From contig NZ_BDAY01000042.1 of NCBI RefSeq assembly GCF_001612685.1, positions 49,296 to 113,295 on the forward strand: a stretch of 64,000 bases of DNA, written 5' to 3'. Below, piece after piece: positions 16,001-25,149 of this stretch (within the stretch, counting starts at the first letter, position 1; every line of letters begins with the position of its first letter). This DNA comes from Nocardia altamirensis NBRC 108246 (GTDB taxonomy: Bacteria > Actinomycetota > Actinomycetes > Mycobacteriales > Mycobacteriaceae). The notes under the pieces are model-generated. The model did no database searches. It was not told the origin of the DNA and saw only the letters and a program-made list of their open reading frames with translations. Both the position numbers and the translations under genes were made by a program.

Positions 16001-16849
16001 GTGACGATCACCGAACGCGGCAGAACCGACCTGGAGCGGGCCGTCGACGACCTGCGCGGCCTGTGGCGGCGGCATCCGCAGCGTTCGCTGGAAACCCTTG
16101 GCAGACAAGTGGTTCTCGGCCGTGACGCGGTGCTCGAGTTGATGCGTGCGCTGCTCGCCCGCCGGTTTCCGTTCCAGGAGTTCATCAAGCAGTGCGCGTT
16201 CATGGCCAGTGTGTCCGCGGCGCCGACCGTGTTCGTCGCCATCCCGGTGGCGGTGGTTGTCTCGATTCAGTTGGGCGCGTTGGTGAGTCAGGTCGGCGCG
16301 ACCACCTTCATCGGCGCGGTCAGCGGGCTCGGCATCATTCGCCAGGGCGCGCCGCTGGTCACCTCGCTGATGATCGCGGGCGCCGTCGGCTCGGCCATCT
16401 GCGCTGACCTCGGCTCCCGCACGATCAGGGAGGAGATCGACGCCATGAAGGTGATGGGCGTCGATCCGATCCGCAGGCTGGTCGCGCCGCGGCTGGCGGC
16501 CGCGGTCCTGGTGAGCATGCTGCTGTGCGGGTTCGTGGTGTTCGTTGGGTTCGCGACCGGTTACCTGTTCAACGTCTACGCGCAGGGCGGCACTGCGGGC
16601 TCGTTCATCAGCACCTTCGCGTCCTTCGCGGTGGCGAACGACCTGATCGTCGCGCTGCTGAAAGCCGCGATCTTCGGCGCACTCACCGCGATCATCGCCT
16701 GCGATATCGGCCTGCACACCAGGGGCGGGCCCGGCGGCGTCGCGAACTCGGTGAACGCGGCGGTGGTCAACTCGGCGCTGATGTTGTTCGCCACCAATAT
16801 CATCATCACGCAGGTGTACAACACGCTGTTCCCGGCGAAGGTGCTCTGA
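16001..16849 (+). CDS. yrbEA: YrbEA, MlaE-family permease of the Mce lipid importer
   Basis: This 282-residue integral membrane permease is one of two that form the transmembrane channel of an Mce complex, an ABC importer for lipids or sterols across the cell envelope. Five to six hydrophobic segments and the conserved cytoplasmic coupling region (IREEIDAMKVMGVDP, about residues 140-155) identify the MlaE/YrbE family. The GTG start at 16001 follows GGAGAGGG. The stop is 1 nt from the yrbEB start. As in other actinobacterial mce operons the ATPase (MceG/Mkl) is not encoded here and is expected elsewhere in the genome. Confidence 0.95.
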   Translation: MTITERGRTDLERAVDDLRGLWRRHPQRSLETLGRQVVLGRDAVLELMRALLARRFPFQEFIKQCAFMASVSAAPTVFVAIPVAVVVSIQLGALVSQVGATTFIGAVSGLGIIRQGAPLVTSLMIAGAVGSAICADLGSRTIREEIDAMKVMGVDPIRRLVAPRLAAAVLVSMLLCGFVVFVGFATGYLFNVYAQGGTAGSFISTFASFAVANDLIVALLKAAIFGALTAIIACDIGLHTRGGPGGVANSVNAAVVNSALMLFATNIIITQVYNTLFPAKVL

Positions 16850-16850
16850 G

Positions 16851-17714
16851 ATGGGCTCGCGGTACACCCCACCAGCGTTGCGGCCCTTGCGGATGGTCGG
16901 AGGGGCGATGCGCGGGCCGGTGCGGCTCAACGAGCGGCTCGGCCACCAGGCCATCACGTTCGTGGCGGCGATCGCGGCGATTCCGTTCGTGCTCAAGCAC
17001 TATCGCAAAGAGGTGCTGCGGCTGACCGCCGATGTCGGGTGGGGCAACGGGTCGCTGATCGTCGGCGGCGGGACCGTCGGCGTCGTGATCATCCTGTGCG
17101 GGTTCGGCGGCATCACCGTCGGCATGGAGTCCTACACGGCGCTGAACCTGCTCACAATGAACCCGCTGACCGGTGCCATCTCGGGGTTCGCCACCACCAG
17201 GGAGATCGGCCCGATCCTGGCCACGCTGGCCTTCGCCATCCAGGCGGGCTGCCGATTCACCGCGCAGCTCGGCGCAATGCGGATCTCCGAGGAGATCGAC
17301 GCGCTGGAATCCATTGCCATCCGGCCGCTTCCGTACTTGGTGACCACCAGGATGATCGCCGCGACGCTGACCATTGTCCCGCTGTACAGCGTGGGTCTCG
17401 CGGTCGCCTATCTGATGACCAAGTTGTCGGTGCTGTTCCTCGGCGGTACCTCCGCAGGCACCTACGACCACTACTTCTTCCAGTTCCTCAACGGCGCCGA
17501 CGTGTTCTTCTCGGTGCTCAAAGTGATGGTGTTCGTGCTGCTTTCGACGTTCCTGCAGTGCTACTACGGCTATGTCGCCACCGGCGGACCGGAAGGGGTC
17601 GGCCAGGCGGCGGGCCGGGCGATCAAGATGGTGATCGTCGTCATGGTCTTCGCGAATCTGTTTCTCACGCTGGCGATCTGGGGCATCGACCCCGGCTTCC
17701 GGATCTCCGGGTAG
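16851..17714 (+). CDS. yrbEB: YrbEB, second MlaE-family permease
   Basis: This 287-residue partner permease is homologous to YrbEA. It shows the coupling motif ISEEIDALESIAIRP and a conserved gating region (GFATTREIGPILATLAFAIQ). It sits 1 nt after yrbEA and 7 nt before mceA, so all are in one transcript. The first 30 residues are cytoplasmic and basic. The two YrbE proteins form a heterodimer in the inner membrane that receives lipid from the periplasmic Mce tunnel, according to work on mycobacterial Mce complexes. Confidence 0.95.
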   Translation: MGSRYTPPALRPLRMVGGAMRGPVRLNERLGHQAITFVAAIAAIPFVLKHYRKEVLRLTADVGWGNGSLIVGGGTVGVVIILCGFGGITVGMESYTALNLLTMNPLTGAISGFATTREIGPILATLAFAIQAGCRFTAQLGAMRISEEIDALESIAIRPLPYLVTTRMIAATLTIVPLYSVGLAVAYLMTKLSVLFLGGTSAGTYDHYFFQFLNGADVFFSVLKVMVFVLLSTFLQCYYGYVATGGPEGVGQAAGRAIKMVIVVMVFANLFLTLAIWGIDPGFRISG

Positions 17715-17721
17715 GCGCCGG

Positions 17722-19104
17722 ATGCTCATCGACCCCAGTGGCCGCGGACCGAGCCCGGCGCAGCTCGCGCTCGCGGGCATCGCCCTCACGACGGTGACCG
17801 CGCTGCTGCTCGTGCTGCTCGGGCTGCGCTACACCGGACGCTTCGAGGACAAGGTCGGCGTCGTCGCCGTGCTCACCAGCACCGGTGACGGGCTGCCCGA
17901 GCACGCCGACGTGAAGTTCCGCGGCATGATCGTCGGCTCGGTCGCCGAGGTGCAGGTGGTCGCCAAGGGGGAGCGGCAGCGCGCCGCGCTCGACCTGAAA
18001 CCCGATGTCGCCGCGCTGATTCCGGCCGCGGTAACGGCGCGGGTCATCCCCAACAACATCTTCGGGGTGACCGCGATCGAGCTCGTCGACAACGGCAGGA
18101 GCGCCGAAACCCTGCGGGCGGGCGCGGAGATCCCCGAGGACACCAGCGCGGGCACGGTGCAGTTGCAGACCACGCTGACCGTGTTGCGTGAGGTGCTCGA
18201 CCGCATCCAGCCGGAGAAGCTCGGCCGGGTGCTCGCCACCCTGGCCGACGCGCTCGACCCGGCCGCGCGGGTGCCAGGTTCCACGATCGAACGGTTGGAC
18301 CGCTGGCTCACCGAGGTGCACGCGATTCCCGGGATCGGTGATCTGCTCGGCAATCTCGGCAGGGCCGCCACTGCTTTGAGTGTGTCCGCGCCCGACCTGG
18401 TCGGCGTGCTTTCGGAGTCGGTGACCACCGCGCGCACGCTGACCGAGCGGCGGGACCAGCTGGTGGCGTTGCTGACCAACGCGAGTGGGGCGGTGGACTC
18501 GGTGAATTCGTTGTTCGCCCGCAATCCCGACGCGGGCAAGGACGTCGTCGCCGGTGTCGGCCAGCTGTTCGGCAGCCTGGCCGAGGATCCGCAGGCGCTC
18601 CAGGCGACGGCGGCGAACTTCAATGTGGCACTTGGCAAGTTGCGTTCGGTGTTCAGCTTCGGGCCGAGCCGTCAGATGGTGTGGAAGATGGACGTGTCCT
18701 TTACGCCGTTCAAGCAGTACACGGCCGCCGACTGTCCGCGGTACGGCGGCATGGCCGGACCGCGGTGCGGCGGCGCCAGTGTCCCTGATGTCGCTCCACC
18801 GCAGGACTTTCCGTCGCAGTTGGTGCCGAACTGGCTGCCCGCCGCCGGTCCACGGCCGGTGCTGCCCGCGGTGCCCGGCATTCCCGCACTGCCGACGATT
18901 CCGGGACTGCCGATGATTCCCGGACTCACCGCACCGGCGGCGGCGCGGGATCCGGCACCGAACCCTGCTGATCCCAGCGGTTTACGCGGCACCGACGCGG
19001 TGGCCGCGATCGTCGGCGGCCCACCGAACGCCGCGCAGTACCTGTTGCTGTCACCGCTGCTGGCCGGCGGCTCGCTCACTCCGGCGGACAAGGGCGGTCG
19101 CTGA
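17722..19104 (+). CDS. mceA: MceA, substrate-tunnel protein with proline-rich tail
   Basis: This is a 460-residue Mce protein. One N-terminal membrane anchor (about residues 17-38) is followed by the MCE beta-domain (VKFRGMIVGSVAEVQVVAKGE to about residue 140) and a long helical region (to about 320), which in a complete complex assembles with MceB-F into a hexameric tunnel across the periplasm. The C-terminal 100 residues are disordered and proline-rich, with the near-repeat IP-x-LP (PGIPALPTIPGLPMIPGL, about residues 385-402), a feature seen in several MceA/MceF proteins. ATG 17722 is 7 nt downstream of yrbEB. Confidence 0.95.
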   Translation: MLIDPSGRGPSPAQLALAGIALTTVTALLLVLLGLRYTGRFEDKVGVVAVLTSTGDGLPEHADVKFRGMIVGSVAEVQVVAKGERQRAALDLKPDVAALIPAAVTARVIPNNIFGVTAIELVDNGRSAETLRAGAEIPEDTSAGTVQLQTTLTVLREVLDRIQPEKLGRVLATLADALDPAARVPGSTIERLDRWLTEVHAIPGIGDLLGNLGRAATALSVSAPDLVGVLSESVTTARTLTERRDQLVALLTNASGAVDSVNSLFARNPDAGKDVVAGVGQLFGSLAEDPQALQATAANFNVALGKLRSVFSFGPSRQMVWKMDVSFTPFKQYTAADCPRYGGMAGPRCGGASVPDVAPPQDFPSQLVPNWLPAAGPRPVLPAVPGIPALPTIPGLPMIPGLTAPAAARDPAPNPADPSGLRGTDAVAAIVGGPPNAAQYLLLSPLLAGGSLTPADKGGR

Positions 19105-19106
19105 CC

Positions 19107-20129
19107 ATGAAATCAGGAAAGGCACTGGCCGGGTTCAGCCTCTTCGCCATCGTCGCGATCGTCTTGACCTACACGATCTGGTCGACACTGCAGCGTTCGG
19201 TGACCGGCGACACCGATTCCTACTCCGCGACCTTCTCCGACGTGCTCGGCCTTCGCGTCGGCGACGACATCCGGATGGCGGGGGTGCGCGTCGGCCGGGT
19301 GGACCGGATCGACTTCGACGGTGACTACCGCGCCCGCATCGACTTTCGCATCCAGGATCGCCAGCGACTGACCACGACCACGAAAGCGCTGGTGCGCTAC
19401 CAGAATCTGATCGGCCAGCGCTATATCGCGCTGGTGCCGGGGGAGGGCGGCGGACAGGTCATGGCGGCAGGCTCGGCGATCCCGATCGAGCGCACCGAGC
19501 CCTCCTTCGATGTCTCCGGGCTGCTGTCGGGGTTCGAGCCGCTGTTCAGCGTGCTGCAACCGGATCAGATCAATTCATTGTCGGAGACGCTGATTCAAGC
19601 TTTGCAGGGCAACAATGTCTCGCTCAGTGCGCTGATCACCCAGGCCGCCGAGCTGGCAGGCACTTTCGGGCAGCGGGACAAGATTCTGGGTGACGTCATC
19701 AGCAATCTCAGCAGCGTCATCGCCGGGCTCGCGCACCGCAGCGGCGAGCTGGAAACGCTGATCACCCAGGCACGTTCGCTGGTCGATTCGTTGTATGCGC
19801 AGGGCGAGTCGCTCAAGAGCTCGGTCGATCAGGTGGCGACCTCGACCGATGCGCTGGCACGCCTGATCGGTCAGGTGAAGCCGAATATGGCTCGGGCCCA
19901 GAACGATGCGACACGCGGCGTGGCGTTGCTGCTGCTCAACGGCGCCTCGCTCGATCAGGCGGCGGTCGAATTGCCGACGCTGCTCAACGGCATCGCCAGG
20001 TTCACCAGTTACGGCGCGTACGGCAACGCCTACATCTGCCGGTTGGATGTGTCGCTCTGGGGCGTGCTGCTCCCACCAGGGCTGTTCTCGCAGATCGGCG
20101 GCAACGCGCAATCGGAGGTGTGCCGGTGA
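19107..20129 (+). CDS. mceB: MceB
   Basis: This 340-residue Mce-family subunit has an N-terminal anchor (residues 7-26), an MCE domain around residues 38-115 (VGDDIRMAGVRVGRVDRIDF, LIGQRYIALVPGEG) and a helical C-terminal part with a conserved Cys-containing ending (AYICRLDVSLWG and a final Cys-Arg). It starts 2 nt after mceA stops. Its stop overlaps the mceC start as GTGA. It is one of six non-identical subunits of the lipid tunnel. Confidence 0.94.
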   Translation: MKSGKALAGFSLFAIVAIVLTYTIWSTLQRSVTGDTDSYSATFSDVLGLRVGDDIRMAGVRVGRVDRIDFDGDYRARIDFRIQDRQRLTTTTKALVRYQNLIGQRYIALVPGEGGGQVMAAGSAIPIERTEPSFDVSGLLSGFEPLFSVLQPDQINSLSETLIQALQGNNVSLSALITQAAELAGTFGQRDKILGDVISNLSSVIAGLAHRSGELETLITQARSLVDSLYAQGESLKSSVDQVATSTDALARLIGQVKPNMARAQNDATRGVALLLLNGASLDQAAVELPTLLNGIARFTSYGAYGNAYICRLDVSLWGVLLPPGLFSQIGGNAQSEVCR

Positions 20130-21151
20130 AGACACGAGTGCGATCGCTGTTCGGACGGGTGCGGCTGCCGCGGAACCGGCTGCTGTGGCTCGGCCTGCTC
20201 GCGGCGGGGTCGGTGGTGCTGTTGCTGGTCGGCTCCAGCGTGCTGTCCGAGGCTCGGCTGGGCGACAAGACGATCCAGGCGGAGTTCGCCCAGGCGGCGG
20301 GGCTGCGGGCGGGCGCGTCGGTGGATGTGTCCGGCATCGAGGTCGGCGCGGTGCGCGCGGTGCGGCTCGACGGCGCCAAGGTCCTCGTCGACCTGCGCGT
20401 GCGCGGAGATCTGCGGCTCGGCCCGGACGCCCGCGCGGCCATCAAGATGACAACCATCCTCGGCAAGCTGCACGTGGAGCTGGTGCCTGGCAACGGAAAA
20501 GGCCTGCCGGGCAATCGGATTGCCCTGGCGAACACCTCGGTGCCGTACAACCTCGGCAAGGTCATCCGCGATCCGGCGTACAAGTCGTCGTTCGAGCGGA
20601 TCGAGCGGATCGATCCGGCCAAGCTGCGGCAATCGCTCGACCTGCTGAGCAAACAGATGGGTGATTCGCCGCAGCTCACCGTCGAGGCGTTGAACAGCAT
20701 CGGTGCGCTCGCCAAGGTGATCAACGATCGGCGCGACGAGGTCGACGTGCTGTTGAAGGGCATGGATCAGGTCTCCCAGCTGGTCTCGGACAACCGCAAC
20801 AGCGTGCTGCTGCTGTTGACCAGGGGCGAGGCGATCGGCAACGCCGTCGCGCTGCGGCAGCAGCTGCTGAAGTCGTTGCTGGACAACGTCGCCGAGCTCT
20901 CCCGCCTGCTGCAGGAGATGGGCCTGGAGAACAACGACCAGCTCGGGCCGTTGATCCAGAGTCTGAACACCATGTCGGAGGGCCTGGAGAAGAACAGGGA
21001 CAACCTCGACTCGCTCTACGAGATCATGCCGGTTGCCTTGCGCCAGTTCAACAATGCGCTCGGCAACGGCCCGTACGGCGATGTGTGGGCGCCGTGGGTC
21101 TTCCCGGACAACTGGTTGTGTTTCGCGGGTGCGGTACAGGGGTGCAAATGA
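20126..21151 (+). CDS. mceC: MceC
   Basis: This 341-residue Mce-family subunit has an anchor at about residues 19-40, an MCE domain near 50-125 (GASVDVSGIEVGAVRAVRLDG, ILGKLHVELVPGNG) and a long coiled-coil-like helix with many Leu heptads to about residue 300. GTG 20126 is preferred over GTG 20120 because it overlaps the mceB stop by 4 nt and stands 7 nt after GGAGG. The C-terminal pattern PYGDVWAPWVFPDNWLC resembles other MceB/C endings. It is coupled by an ATGA overlap to mceD. Confidence 0.94.
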   Translation: MKTRVRSLFGRVRLPRNRLLWLGLLAAGSVVLLLVGSSVLSEARLGDKTIQAEFAQAAGLRAGASVDVSGIEVGAVRAVRLDGAKVLVDLRVRGDLRLGPDARAAIKMTTILGKLHVELVPGNGKGLPGNRIALANTSVPYNLGKVIRDPAYKSSFERIERIDPAKLRQSLDLLSKQMGDSPQLTVEALNSIGALAKVINDRRDEVDVLLKGMDQVSQLVSDNRNSVLLLLTRGEAIGNAVALRQQLLKSLLDNVAELSRLLQEMGLENNDQLGPLIQSLNTMSEGLEKNRDNLDSLYEIMPVALRQFNNALGNGPYGDVWAPWVFPDNWLCFAGAVQGCK

Positions 21152-22251
21152 TGAAGATAGGGACGTTCCTGAAAACCGCTGTCCTGTGTGTGGCGGCGGG
21201 CGTGGCGTCCGGCTGCTCGCTGCTGCCGGACAGTCTGAGCGGGCTGCCGGATCAGTATCTTGCCGAACACCTGCGGATCAGCGCCGATTTCGAGAACGTC
21301 GCCGGGCTGTACGCGGGCAACGACGTCGCGATCCTCGGCGTCCCGGTCGGCCGGGTCGACACGGTGACGGCCAGGGGCAGCTATGTCGAGGTGACCATGT
21401 CCATCGACAAGAACGTCAAAGTGCCCGCCGACGCGATTGCCGCGCTGGTGTCGCCGCAATTGATCACCAACCGCCACGTCGAGCTCGCGCCCGCCTACGA
21501 GGGCACGGGACCGGTGCTGGCGGACGGCGCGCACATCCCGCTCGAACACACCCGCACCCCGGTCGAACTCGATCGCATCCTGGAGAACTTCGATCAGCTC
21601 GGCCGAGCGTTGAAGGGCGACAACGAGACAGGGCCGATGGCGAGCCGGGTGCTGTTCCCACTGCTCGACGGCAACGGGGACAAGCTGCGCGCGACGCTCG
21701 ACGCGATGTCCTCGGCCTTCGAGGTGAGCCTGGCCAACGGCGATCAAATCTCCAACACCATCGTCAAACTCAACGAGATCACCCAGATCATCGCCGAGAA
21801 CGACCAGACGGTGCGCGATTTCAGCGGCAGGCTCACCGAAATGGTTCAGCTCATGGGTGATCAGGCGCCGGGGCTGCAGGCGGTGCTCACCCAGCTCAAC
21901 GACTTCGTCACCAATACCGCGACCGTTGTCGGTGGCAATCGCGAGCAATTGCTCGGTGCACTCACCCGATTCACCACGCTCACCGGGCAGATGCGCGCCA
22001 ACGCCCGCTCGCTCACCGAGATCGTCGATGTCGGGCCGCTGTTCTTCCAGAACCTGAACAACGCGACCAGCCGCGAACATCAGGCGCTGCGCCTGCACGG
22101 ACTGCTGGACAAGGCGGTCCTCGACGGTGAAGCACTTTCGGTGTTCTGCGAACGCGTGCAGATGCGGCTCGACGGGTGCCGCACCGGCAAGATTCAGGAC
22201 TTCGGCCCGGACTTCGGGCTCACCGCCGCACTGCTCGGACTGACCAAATGA
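21148..22251 (+). CDS. mceD: MceD, with a lipobox
   Basis: This 367-residue Mce-family subunit sits in the fourth (D) position. The N-terminus is a short signal sequence ending ASGC at about residue 22, matching a lipobox, so the protein may be lipid-anchored rather than held by an uncleaved helix. The MCE domain spans roughly residues 45-125 (VAILGVPVGRVDTVTARGS). A long helical region with alternating Asn-Gln/Leu follows. Two ATG codons in tandem (21148, 21151) are possible; the first overlaps the mceC stop. In most described operons the lipoprotein is the E subunit; here D and E both carry lipobox-like signals. Confidence 0.92.
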   Translation: MMKIGTFLKTAVLCVAAGVASGCSLLPDSLSGLPDQYLAEHLRISADFENVAGLYAGNDVAILGVPVGRVDTVTARGSYVEVTMSIDKNVKVPADAIAALVSPQLITNRHVELAPAYEGTGPVLADGAHIPLEHTRTPVELDRILENFDQLGRALKGDNETGPMASRVLFPLLDGNGDKLRATLDAMSSAFEVSLANGDQISNTIVKLNEITQIIAENDQTVRDFSGRLTEMVQLMGDQAPGLQAVLTQLNDFVTNTATVVGGNREQLLGALTRFTTLTGQMRANARSLTEIVDVGPLFFQNLNNATSREHQALRLHGLLDKAVLDGEALSVFCERVQMRLDGCRTGKIQDFGPDFGLTAALLGLTK

Positions 22252-23330
22252 GCAGGCGCGCAGGGGCTTTGGTGGTGGCGCTGGTTGCGCTCAGTGCGTC
22301 GGCGGGTTGCGCGGTCACCGTGGACAATGTGCCGCTGCCCAAGCCAGGTATCGGCGGCCCCGGCTACACCCTGCACGCCGAGTTCCGCGACGCGCTCAAC
22401 CTGCCCGCGAACGCGCACGTCAAGATCGGCGGCACCGATATCGGCATGGTGTCCGCGATCAGCACCACCGATTTCGTCGCCGACGTGGAAATGCAGATCC
22501 GCGCGGACATTCAGCTGCCGCGCGGCACCACCGCCGAGCTGCGCCAGGCCACTCCGCTCGGCGACATGTTCGTCGCGATGACGTTGCCTGCCAAACAGGA
22601 CAGCGCTGAGCTGCTACGGCCCGGCGACACCATCGCGCCCGACCGCACCTCGACCGGCGCCTCGGTGGAGCAGCTGATGATGTCGATCTCGCTGCTGCTC
22701 AACGGCGGCGGCCTCAACCAGGCGGCGCGGATCACCGCCGAGATGAACTCCATGGTCGGCGGGCGTGCGCCCGAGCTGTCGCATCTGCTCACCGAGATGA
22801 CCGATGTGCTCGCCGCACTCAACCGGCGCACCGCCGACGTCGACAGCGTGCTGTCCGGGTTGAACACGCTGACCGGTGAATTGGCAAGGCGCAAAGCCGA
22901 ATTGGGTGCGGCGGCGGACACCTTCCCGCCGCTGATCGGGTTGGTCGCCGAAAACAACAAGGCCATCGCCGATCTCATCGCCAAGGTCTCGGTGACGATG
23001 GCCGCGCTCGGCGACTTCACCGACACCACCGGGCCGGAGTTCCTCGGCCTGTTCGACAGCATTCAGCGGTTGATGTCCGGGTTCGCGCAGATGGGCGGCG
23101 ATCTGGCGGGGACGCTCGATGGACTGCACGCCATCTATCCGTCGGTGATGGCTGGGCTGGACGGCCCGGTGCTCGCCGTCGCCGCCACCGTGTCCTACCT
23201 CAGCGTCGGCGCGCTCACCGACCCGAAGGGCTCGCGACCGCCTGAGATCGGTGATGTGCCTGCTTTTATCGGCAGCCTGGCGCAGGTCATCGAGAAGGTG
23301 CTCGGTCGGCTGCAAGGCGGTGGGCGATGA
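22248..23330 (+). CDS. mceE: MceE lipoprotein
   Basis: This is a 360-residue fifth Mce subunit. The signal peptide MSRRAGALVVALVALSASAG ends at Cys21 in the lipobox SAGC, matching the usual MceE (Lpr) lipoprotein. The MCE domain is near residues 40-115 (AHVKIGGTDIGMVSAI, TPLGDMFVAMTLPA). The remaining part is helical. It overlaps mceD and mceF by 4 nt on either side (ATGA), consistent with fixed subunit stoichiometry in the tunnel complex. Confidence 0.93.
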   Translation: MSRRAGALVVALVALSASAGCAVTVDNVPLPKPGIGGPGYTLHAEFRDALNLPANAHVKIGGTDIGMVSAISTTDFVADVEMQIRADIQLPRGTTAELRQATPLGDMFVAMTLPAKQDSAELLRPGDTIAPDRTSTGASVEQLMMSISLLLNGGGLNQAARITAEMNSMVGGRAPELSHLLTEMTDVLAALNRRTADVDSVLSGLNTLTGELARRKAELGAAADTFPPLIGLVAENNKAIADLIAKVSVTMAALGDFTDTTGPEFLGLFDSIQRLMSGFAQMGGDLAGTLDGLHAIYPSVMAGLDGPVLAVAATVSYLSVGALTDPKGSRPPEIGDVPAFIGSLAQVIEKVLGRLQGGGR

Positions 23331-24505
23331 ATCCGCCGTTGTGGCAATGGCTGGTCCGGCGTCGGACCGCGGTAGCGAATATCGGCCTGGTCGTCGTGCT
23401 CGTGCTCGGGGTGTCCTATCTCGGCGCCAATGTGCTGCGGTTCAACCCGCTGCCGAGCACGTACAAGGTGCGGGTGGAATTGGCGAACTCGGGTGGTCTG
23501 GCGCCGAACAACGACGTCACCTTCCGCGGTACCAGGATCGGCCGGGTCGACGATGTCCGCATCTCCGGTGACGGTGTCGCGGCGATCGCCGAAATCGACA
23601 AGGCCGCAAGGATTCCGGTGGGCGGCACCGTCGCGGTCGGCAGGCTGTCCGCGGCGGGAGAGCAGTATCTCGACTTCCGCCCCGACGCCGACAGCGGCCC
23701 GTATCTGATCGATGGCGCGGTGGTCGCGCGTGCCCAGACCGCCGTGCCGGTGACGGTGCAGTCGGTGCTGGCGAACATGAGCGGGCTGATCGCCGGAATG
23801 AACCCCGCGCGGCTCAACGTGATCATCGATGAGCTCGACAAGGCGCTGGCTGGCGGCCCGGATCGGTTGCGCAACATGATCTCCGGCATCAGCAGGGCCA
23901 TGGCCGGGTTGACCGACCTGCTGCCGCAGACCCGCCAGCTGGTCGCGAATCTCCAGGTGATCGCGGAGACCACCGCACACGCGCAACCCGACCTGACCAC
24001 GTTGACAACCGGGTCCAGCGCGCTGTTCCAACAGTTGACCGCCGCGGATCAGGAGGTCCGCGCCTTCCTCGAGCTCGGGCCGGGCCAGCTGGCCACCCTT
24101 GGCGGCATCGTGCACGACACCGAGGACCCGGTGACCAATTTGGTCACCAACTTCGTCGCAATCACCAAGGCCGCGAAGCTGCGCGCGCCTGCCATCGCCG
24201 CGCTGTTCCCCGCGCTGCGTGCGGGTTCGGAAGCCATCGGAATTCCCGCGCACGACAACGCTTATCACACCCTCATCGACCCGTGGCCGCGGCCGAGCTG
24301 TGATTACGACACGGTGCCCGTTGTGCCGACGACAGCGACCGTCGACACCAGGGTCCGGCTCTACAACTACTGCGTCACCAGCGATCCCGCGCTGCAGATC
24401 CGGGGTTCGGCGAACGCGCCACGACCGAATGTGCCGGACAACGGTTCCGGTCCGCCGCCCGGCGTGACCGGTAATGAGCTGTCCCGTCCGGCGCCTGGCA
24501 GATAG
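23327..24505 (+). CDS. mceF: MceF
   Basis: This 392-residue sixth Mce subunit has an N-terminal anchor (residues 15-36), an MCE domain at about 42-120 (NNDVTFRGTRIGRVDDVRISG, AGEQYLDFRPDAD), a long helical region, and a low-complexity C-terminal tail rich in Pro, Asn and Gly. It starts in the ATGA overlap with mceE and is followed after 11 nt by the Mce-associated protein gene. Its position and domain order complete the canonical yrbEAB-mceABCDEF set. Confidence 0.94.
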   Translation: MNPPLWQWLVRRRTAVANIGLVVVLVLGVSYLGANVLRFNPLPSTYKVRVELANSGGLAPNNDVTFRGTRIGRVDDVRISGDGVAAIAEIDKAARIPVGGTVAVGRLSAAGEQYLDFRPDADSGPYLIDGAVVARAQTAVPVTVQSVLANMSGLIAGMNPARLNVIIDELDKALAGGPDRLRNMISGISRAMAGLTDLLPQTRQLVANLQVIAETTAHAQPDLTTLTTGSSALFQQLTAADQEVRAFLELGPGQLATLGGIVHDTEDPVTNLVTNFVAITKAAKLRAPAIAALFPALRAGSEAIGIPAHDNAYHTLIDPWPRPSCDYDTVPVVPTTATVDTRVRLYNYCVTSDPALQIRGSANAPRPNVPDNGSGPPPGVTGNELSRPAPGR

Positions 24506-24516
24506 GAGCATTTCGC

Positions 24517-25149
24517 ATGACCGACAACGACGGTGCTGCCGACGTGCAGCACGAGGAGCCGGCGAGCTCTGCGAAGGAGTCAGAAGTTGTCTCGGCAGAG
24601 ACCGTCGAACCGGCGGTGGCCGAGCGAGGCAAACGGCTTTCCGGCCGCGCCGGGACGCACGCTCTCCGGGCAGCGGCTGCCGTACTCCTTTGTGCCGCAA
24701 TTGCTTCGAGTGTCTTCTTCTACATCCAGAACCGGGGCAACAAAGCCACCATCGACGCCAACGCAGACGCCCGCGCCGCTGCATGCAAGTACGCTCCGGT
24801 CTTGGCCGACTACGACGCCAAGAACCTGGACACTTACTTCGCCGCTGTCCTCGCCGGGGCGACCGGCGATTGGAAGAAGCAATTCGACAGCACCAGTAAG
24901 GAATTGCGCGAGGTGCTCACCCAGGGTGCGGTGGTGTCGAAGGTGAACGACGTCCAGTGTGCGATCAAGACCGGTGACGAGAACTCCGCCGAGGCCATCG
25001 TGGTCATCGGGCAGACCATCACCAGCCTCGGCACCCAGGGCAAGCCTGCGCCCGGTCAGTTGTCCATGGTGATGCGCTTGGAAAAGGCCGACGGACGGTG
25101 GCTGGTGAACAAGGTGAATTCGCCACTGGCTCCGCCGTTGCAGCAGTAG
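24517..25149 (+). CDS. Mce-associated membrane protein
   Basis: This is a 210-residue protein of the Mam type commonly found behind mceF. The first 45 residues are acidic and disordered, a single membrane helix lies at about residues 48-70 (AAAAVLLCAAIASSVFFYIQ), and the outer domain resembles the NTF2-like fold of Mam/OmaA proteins, which stabilise Mce complexes. Two cysteines (in AACKYAP and VQCAIKTG) could form a disulphide. The start is preceded by TAGGAG. The stop codon abuts, with no gap, the end of the convergent TetR gene. Confidence 0.88.
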   Translation: MTDNDGAADVQHEEPASSAKESEVVSAETVEPAVAERGKRLSGRAGTHALRAAAAVLLCAAIASSVFFYIQNRGNKATIDANADARAAACKYAPVLADYDAKNLDTYFAAVLAGATGDWKKQFDSTSKELREVLTQGAVVSKVNDVQCAIKTGDENSAEAIVVIGQTITSLGTQGKPAPGQLSMVMRLEKADGRWLVNKVNSPLAPPLQQ

